Assembly: GCA_947623755.1 (NCBI GenBank)
Contig: CANQHB010000026.1
Location: 1-9,824, forward strand
DNA from: an uncultured Bacilli bacterium
GTDB taxonomy: Bacteria; Bacillota_I; Bacilli_A; RF39; UBA660
Direction: 5' to 3'
DNA length: 9,824 nucleotides
In this document: positions 6,041-9,824 of the stretch, piece after piece
Layout: each line of letters opens with the position of its first letter
Position numbering within the stretch: position 1 is the stretch's first letter
Program-made: the position numbers and the translations under genes
The notes under the pieces: generated by a model
What the model was told of the DNA's origin: nothing
What the model saw: the letters and a program-made list of their open reading frames with translations, nothing else
The model's database searches: none

Positions 6041-6643
6041 ATGAGTACTTTATTTACGTTAAATAATCTCGAATTTAAAGATATTGATACTACAGTAGTG
6101 TATACTAGTTCTTATAATTATTTAAATGACGCCATCTTTTTTCTTCATCATGATACGGAAGTAATAACTATAACTAGTAATGCTAGTATAACTGATATTC
6201 CTATTTCTATTTTAAAAGAATTTAACTGTCTCTATCTTTTAACTCAAACTAAACTTACCAAAATAGATGAATTAAAACTAAGTATTTTAAAGTCTCTTTC
6301 TAGCACTAAAACTATCTATGTTTTCTTAAATGTCTTAACTTATTTAGAGCCTTCTTTTAAAAAGAATATTATAAATTACTTAAAACTCCATCATAAACGT
6401 ATTATTAACTATACCCAAAACATGGAAGAAACCCTTTTATTAGATTATATTATTGTGGTTCATAATGATTTAGTTATTATGGAAGGTGCTAAAAAAAGTG
6501 TGCTACTAGAAGAAAAAATCTTCAAAAAATTAGGCTTAAATCTTCCCTTTATTGTTGAATTATCAATTGGTTTAAAGTATTATGGCTTAATTTCCAAAAT
6601 CTATTTTGATAATGAAAGTCTGGTGCAAGCTTTATGGAATTAA
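6041..6643 (+). CDS. Degenerate EcfA1-like protein without ATPase motifs
   Basis: A 200-residue relative of EcfA1, the first ATPase of energy-coupling-factor vitamin transporters (normally about 280 residues). The EcfA1-specific C-terminus is clear: VIMEG (145-149), LGLNLPFIVELSIGLKYYG (164-182) and a closing ESLVQALW (192-199). Upstream the ABC fold can be followed, but each functional motif is altered. The first strand runs straight into the Q-loop region, so the roughly 60 residues carrying Walker A are missing. The signature LSGGQ reads LTKID (72-76). The Walker B Asp and catalytic Glu are Leu96 and Asn97 in IYVFLN. The D-loop is LEP and the H-loop His is Gln126. It should not hydrolyse ATP. 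AAAGGAG precedes ATG 6041, and the end overlaps the EcfA2-like gene by ten bases. The origin is inferred by hand alignment plus gene order. Confidence 0.8.
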   Translation: MSTLFTLNNLEFKDIDTTVVYTSSYNYLNDAIFFLHHDTEVITITSNASITDIPISILKEFNCLYLLTQTKLTKIDELKLSILKSLSSTKTIYVFLNVLTYLEPSFKKNIINYLKLHHKRIINYTQNMEETLLLDYIIVVHNDLVIMEGAKKSVLLEEKIFKKLGLNLPFIVELSIGLKYYGLISKIYFDNESLVQALWN

Positions 6644-7245
6644 TGCGAATTTTATCTAATGTTACTCCCGGCTCTCTTTATGGCTTAATGGGTAATATTA
6701 CTCTATCTACTAATAATGAAAACTATTATATTATCACTGATTACAAATTTTCTTCAAGCGTTAAAGATTATTTAGCTCATCCCAAATCTCTTTCCGCCCT
6801 AAAAATGGTTAAATTAAACGAAACTTATTTATCTAAAACTATTGCTAATTTATCTCCTTCCGAGATTAAAAAAGTCTCTTTAGCTAAAGCTTTATTATCG
6901 TCTAAAAAATACTTAATTTTTGATTATTTTGATAAAGACTTAACTAGTGAAGAACAAGCTTACTACCTAAGACTATTTAAACGTCTTACAACCGATTATG
7001 GTAAAACAATTCTATTATTTACCAATGATTTAACTTTCTTATGGTCTACTAAAACAATTTATTATGTTGATAATGAAGGAAATATTACTAGCTATAATCC
7101 TAAAGACCCCGCTCTTCTAGATTGTATTACCCCACCGCCCCTAACCGAATTTATTAATTTACTGCGGTCTAAAAATATCAAAATTTCTGACTATTATAAT
7201 TCCGCCGATTTACTTAAAGCCCTATATCGTATAAAGGAGGATTAA
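6634..7245 (+). CDS. Degenerate EcfA2-like protein without Walker A
   Basis: A 203-residue relative of EcfA2, the second ATPase of energy-coupling-factor transporters (normally about 285 residues). It is the better preserved of the pair. TPGSLYGLMGN (11-21) matches the strand leading into Walker A, but the GSGKST that should follow is gone. The signature is LSPSEIKKVSLAKALL (73-88), so LSGGQ became LSPSE. Walker B is LIFDY, with Asp97 kept but the catalytic Glu replaced by Tyr98. The H-loop His is Asn131 in LLFTNDL. The EcfA2-type C-terminus PPPLTEFINLLRSKNI (167-182) and DLLKALY (192-198) are present. ATG 6634 has GGTG eight bases upstream; ATG 6643, overlapping the previous stop as TAATG, is an alternative. 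truA starts three bases after the stop. An EcfT gene, normally next, is absent. Confidence 0.82.
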   Translation: MELMRILSNVTPGSLYGLMGNITLSTNNENYYIITDYKFSSSVKDYLAHPKSLSALKMVKLNETYLSKTIANLSPSEIKKVSLAKALLSSKKYLIFDYFDKDLTSEEQAYYLRLFKRLTTDYGKTILLFTNDLTFLWSTKTIYYVDNEGNITSYNPKDPALLDCITPPPLTEFINLLRSKNIKISDYYNSADLLKALYRIKED

Positions 7246-7248
7246 CCT

Positions 7249-7980
7249 ATGCGTTATTTAATTAGTTTAAGTTATGATGGTTCCCAATTTTATGGCTTCC
7301 AACGTCTAAAAAATCATGACACTGTTCAAAAAAAGTTAGAAGAAGCCCTAACTATCCTTAATAAAAAAGAAGTAACAATTAAAGGCGCCGGCCGTACTGA
7401 CCGTGGTGTTCATGCCCTTGATCAAAAAGCTTCCTTTGATTTAGATATAGCTATCGCTCCTGCTAATTTACAAAAAGCTTTAAATAGCCTCGTTGCTCCC
7501 TATATTTATATTACTAATGTTGAAACCGTAGATTCCTCTTTTCATGCACGGTTTGCCAAACAAAAGAAAGTTTATACTTATAAAATAAATATTGGCGAAT
7601 TTGACCCTTTATTATCTAACTACACCTATGAACCTAATTATAAATTAGATATTCCAGCGATGAAAAAATGTGCTAAACTCTTTTTAGGTGTTCATAATTT
7701 TAAAAACTTTGTCTCTGGCACTCGCCCTAATTATGATTGCCTAATTTACAGTATTGATTTTAGCATAGCTAATAATATCCTGGAAATTAAGTTTACGGGT
7801 AAAAGCTTTTATCGCTACATGATACGTAATTTAGTCGGAGCTATGCTCGATGTTAGCACTAAAAAAGTTAGTTTAGGCGATATTAAGACTGCTTTAGAAA
7901 GCCCTAACATAAAAAAACAATTTCGAACTGCTATTCCAAATGGTCTATATTTAACTAAAATATCTTATAATGAAGAATAA
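7249..7980 (+). CDS. truA: tRNA pseudouridine(38-40) synthase TruA
   Basis: Converts uridines 38-40 of the anticodon stem-loop to pseudouridine in many tRNAs. The 243 residues match the family length. The start MRYLISLSYDGSQFYGFQ and the catalytic loop GAGRTDRGVHA with Asp51 are intact, as are FHARF, YTYKI, the central GVHNFKNF and the C-terminal KSFYRYMIRNLVG segment. AAAGGAGG lies eight bases before ATG 7249, and the gene is three bases downstream of the EcfA2-like gene, so the three are co-transcribed. No clear terminator follows; the next hundred bases show no gene. Confidence 0.97.
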   Translation: MRYLISLSYDGSQFYGFQRLKNHDTVQKKLEEALTILNKKEVTIKGAGRTDRGVHALDQKASFDLDIAIAPANLQKALNSLVAPYIYITNVETVDSSFHARFAKQKKVYTYKINIGEFDPLLSNYTYEPNYKLDIPAMKKCAKLFLGVHNFKNFVSGTRPNYDCLIYSIDFSIANNILEIKFTGKSFYRYMIRNLVGAMLDVSTKKVSLGDIKTALESPNIKKQFRTAIPNGLYLTKISYNEE

Positions 7981-8045
7981 ATAATTACTCTTAGAACTAT
8001 TAAATTTATCTCTAAATCAAGCCAAAAAGCCTCAAGAAAGATAAT

Positions 8046-8090
8046 TTTTGTCAAAAACTGCAAAATATTAACATTTTTTATTTGACAAAA
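8046..8090. repeat. Ten-base inverted repeat around the rplM -35 region
   Basis: TTTTGTCAAA (8046-8055) and TTTGACAAAA (8081-8090) are exact reverse complements, 25 bases apart. The right arm contains the rplM -35 element. No -10 element sits at the right distance from the left arm on the minus strand, so it is not a divergent promoter. It may be an operator or chance. Confidence 0.4.
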
Positions 8091-8110
8091 CCATATATTT
8101 TACATATAAT
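8082..8110 (+). promoter_or_regulatory. Consensus promoter of rplM-rpsI
   Basis: TTGACA at 8082-8087 and TATAAT at 8105-8110 are both perfect and 17 bases apart. This predicts strong SigA transcription from about 8117, fitting ribosomal protein genes and separating them from truA. Confidence 0.93.
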
Positions 8111-8116
8111 TTTAAA

Positions 8117-8192
8117 TGGTACATTTTATTTGTTGGCGTTACCATGCCGTGGGAAAGCAGAAGTAACAAAAACGAGTGAAAGGAAATAATTT
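8117..8192 (+). promoter_or_regulatory. L13-type ribosomal protein leader
   Basis: The leader before rplM is unusually GC-rich for this window and contains nested pairing: TTTGTT (8129-8134) with AACAAA (8165-8170), enclosing GGC (8135-8137) with GCC (8146-8148). GTTAC (8138-8142) can alternatively pair with GTAAC (8163-8167). Low-GC Gram-positives carry a known L13 leader here through which L13 is thought to regulate its own operon. I assign this from position and structure, not from a covariance search. Confidence 0.6.
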
Positions 8193-8624
8193 ATGAAGAC
8201 ATTCATGCAAACAAAAGAAAACATTGAACGTAAGTGGTATGTTATCGACGCTGAAGGTCAAACTTTAGGTCGCTTAGCTACTAAAGCCGCTACTATTTTA
8301 AGAGGAAAACACAAAGCTACTTATACTCCTCATGTTGACTGTGGTGATTATGTAATTGTTACCAACGCTTCAAAAGTTAAATTAACTGGTAAGAAGTTAG
8401 ATGATAAAATGTACTATAATCATTCTGGCTATCCAGGAGGCTTAAGAGAAAGAAATGCTCGGACAATGCTTGAAAAGTATCCAGAAGAAATGGTAGAAAG
8501 AGCTATTAAAGGTATGCTTCCAAATGGTCCTTTAGGAGACAAAATGGGTAAGAAATTATTTGTCTATAAAGACGCTAACCATAAACATGAAGCTCAAAAG
8601 CCAATAGCTTTAAATATTGATTAG
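8193..8624 (+). CDS. rplM: 50S ribosomal protein L13 (uL13)
   Basis: Early-assembly 23S rRNA-binding protein of the large subunit. The 143 residues agree with the usual length. Landmarks are WYVIDAEGQTLGRLAT near the start, ILRGKHKATYTPHVDCGD, the conserved NHSGYPGG and the ERAIKGMLPNGPLG segment. AAGGA at 8180-8184 lies eight bases before ATG 8193. It is the first gene of the rplM-rpsI operon. Confidence 0.98.
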   Translation: MKTFMQTKENIERKWYVIDAEGQTLGRLATKAATILRGKHKATYTPHVDCGDYVIVTNASKVKLTGKKLDDKMYYNHSGYPGGLRERNARTMLEKYPEEMVERAIKGMLPNGPLGDKMGKKLFVYKDANHKHEAQKPIALNID

Positions 8625-8634
8625 GAGGTAAATC

Positions 8635-9051
8635 ATGGCTAAACAAGTATGGACCGCAACTGGTCGTCGTAAAAGAAGTTCTGCAACTGTAAGAATTACT
8701 GGTGGAACAGGAAATATTACCGTAAATGGTATTGACGCTAATGAGTATTTTCCTAACAAAATTTTAGTAATGGATTTAACTCAACCTTTATATGCTACGG
8801 ATAATGCTAATCGCTTTGACGTTGAAGTAAACGTTAAAGGTGGTGGCTATTCTGGTCAAGCTGGAGCCATTCGTTTAGGTATTGCTAGAGCTTTACTTAA
8901 ATTCGACGCTAATACTGACCAATCTAGAGAAGATTCTTACCGTAAAATCTTAAAAGCTAATGGATTCTTAACTCGTGACGCTAGAGTAAAAGAACGTAAG
9001 AAATACGGTCTTAAAAAAGCTCGTCGGGCACCACAATTCAGTAAGAGATAG
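8635..9051 (+). CDS. rpsI: 30S ribosomal protein S9 (uS9)
   Basis: Small-subunit head protein whose C-terminal tail reaches the P-site tRNA. The start TGRRKRSSATVRI, GGGYSGQAGAIRLGIARALL and the tail KKARRAPQFSKR are all conserved. The protein has 138 residues against about 130 in B. subtilis. The extra eight fall between LLKFD and SYRKILK, where ANTDQSRED replaces a shorter loop. AGGAGG (8623-8628) overlaps the rplM stop and sits six bases before ATG 8635, which couples the two genes. Confidence 0.98.
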   Translation: MAKQVWTATGRRKRSSATVRITGGTGNITVNGIDANEYFPNKILVMDLTQPLYATDNANRFDVEVNVKGGGYSGQAGAIRLGIARALLKFDANTDQSREDSYRKILKANGFLTRDARVKERKKYGLKKARRAPQFSKR

Positions 9052-9071
9052 TAAAAAGCAATCGTTCAACA

Positions 9072-9108
9072 CCCATAAACTCAATGTTTATGGGAGTTTT
9101 CTTTTTTT
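9072..9108 (+). terminator. Intrinsic terminator of the rplM-rpsI operon
   Basis: CCCATAAAC (9072-9080) pairs perfectly with GTTTATGGG (9086-9094) around a five-base loop. The T-rich tail runs from 9097 to 9107. It lies 20 bases after the rpsI stop and closes the conserved cluster. Confidence 0.93.
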
Positions 9109-9194
9109 AAAAATAATTATAAAACTTTCTTAGTAACCTACAGATAATTTATATCAAAAAAAACTTGAATTAAATGACTAGGCGGTGATGAAAT

Positions 9195-9824
9195 ATTAAC
9201 ACATTTTATATAGATGAATCTGGAAGTATGACTAAAAAAAATTTAAACTATTACAAAAGCAAATATTTTGTTATCTGTATTATAATGCCTAAAAATAAAG
9301 ATAGATTAAAAAGAGTATTTAAAAGATTCATAAGCAGTAATTTTAACAATTTAAAAAAGATGGATAAATAAAATAAAATGTTCTATGATAATGGAAAATT
9401 TAAAGAATTAAAAGGAAGTTGTTTTACTGCTAAAATGAAAAGAAAATTTGTTACCTATTTTTGCCAAAATGAGCTATTTGAAATATATTATATTATATGT
9501 GACAATAAAAAAGTTAAAAATTATTTTTACAATAATACTGCAAGAGCGTTTAATTATCTTTTAAAATTAAGCTTTGAACACTTTACTAAATATAAACAAA
9601 TCTCTGTCAAAGAAAACTATCTATTTATCGATGAAAGGAATGTTAGGACAGAAACAAGGTCAACACTAGGCGAATATTTAAATACAGAATTAGTTACAGG
9701 AAGTCACATACAAAAAGAATTTTATGTTGAATATTGCCAATCTGAAACTAGAGAATTAATACAAATAGCAGATGTATTTTCTAATATTTATTATACAAAT
9801 TTAATTGCAAATAATTGCTTTTCT
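9195..9824 (+). pseudogene. Broken DUF3800 gene, cut by the window end
   Basis: The frame encodes a DUF3800 protein, a family with an RNase H-like fold that is often found on mobile and defence islands; its biochemical role is poorly defined. Three family landmarks each hold an aspartate: FYIDESGS (Asp7), LFIDERNV (Asp146) and IQIADVFSN (Asp193). Two defects are seen. The codon that aligns with the usual start is ATT at 9195, seven bases after AGGCGGTG (9180-9187), and an ATG at 9188 is out of frame and stops at once. TAA at 9369-9371 interrupts the frame at codon 59. After it the frame is open to the end of the window. AGG and ATA codons, scarce in the neighbouring genes, suggest a different origin. 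Sequencing error at the TAA cannot be excluded. Confidence 0.75.

Noticed and set aside
7981..8081. Terminator or small gene after truA
   Set aside because: Only short AT-rich pairings such as TTAGA/TCTAA are present, without a T-run; no start with a ribosome binding site and family resemblance is seen.
9188..9199. ATG 9188 as the start of the DUF3800 gene
   Set aside because: It is out of frame with the DUF3800 sequence and meets TAA after two more codons; AGGCGGTG is also too close to it.
1..9824. TGA recoded as a sense codon
   Set aside because: None of twelve genes stops with TGA, but none contains an in-frame TGA either and the Trp codons checked are TGG, so low TGA use in AT-rich DNA explains it.
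1..9824. CRISPR array, tRNA or rRNA genes, insertion sequences
   Set aside because: No spaced direct repeats, cloverleaf sequences, rRNA motifs or transposase-like frames were seen on either strand.

Overview
The window is an AT-rich (roughly 30% G+C by eye) chromosomal segment from a low-GC Gram-positive bacterium, most likely an uncultured relative of the Bacilli. The support is a SpoVT-type regulator, a SpoIIR sporulation signal protein, a T-box in front of a methionyl-tRNA synthetase gene, strong AGGAGG ribosome binding sites and the block truA-rplM-rpsI. Every Trp I checked is TGG and the twelve intact genes end in TAA (9) or TAG (3), so the standard code fits.

Layout. 1-590: a spoVT-like regulator, probably starting at a TTG, behind a possible forespore-type promoter that overlaps a 16-bp palindrome. 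580-2386: a consensus promoter inside the end of spoVT, a methionine T-box, metG and a terminator. 2385-3464, minus strand: spoIIR followed by mntP (Mn2+ exporter family). A terminator-like hairpin between them contains the mntP Shine-Dalgarno sequence. 3465-3678: divergent control region with a murA promoter and two leader hairpins. 3679-5630: murA (murZ-like by context) and a membrane-anchored SGNH-fold protein without its catalytic residues. 5663-5990: rpmE as a single-gene unit with its own promoter, leader hairpin and terminator. 5992-7980: two short proteins clearly derived from the ECF-transporter ATPases EcfA1 and EcfA2 but lacking the nucleotide-binding motifs, then truA. 8046-9108: a consensus promoter, an L13-type leader, rplM, rpsI and a terminator. 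9180-9824: a broken DUF3800 gene that runs off the window, marking the start of an accessory region.

The most unusual element is the pair at 6041-7245. In Bacilli this position holds ecfA1-ecfA2-ecfT-truA-rplM-rpsI. Here both ATPase reading frames are intact and start-stop coupled, yet each has lost the whole Walker A region and most other catalytic residues, and ecfT is gone. This looks like a retained pseudo-ATPase pair rather than random decay. The SGNH protein is a further enzyme relative with an unexpected active site. Several control regions (metG, mntP, murA, rplM) also show base-pairing choices that would hide or expose a ribosome binding site or rearrange a leader, suggesting much control at translation. 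These are drawn by eye and have not been folded computationally.
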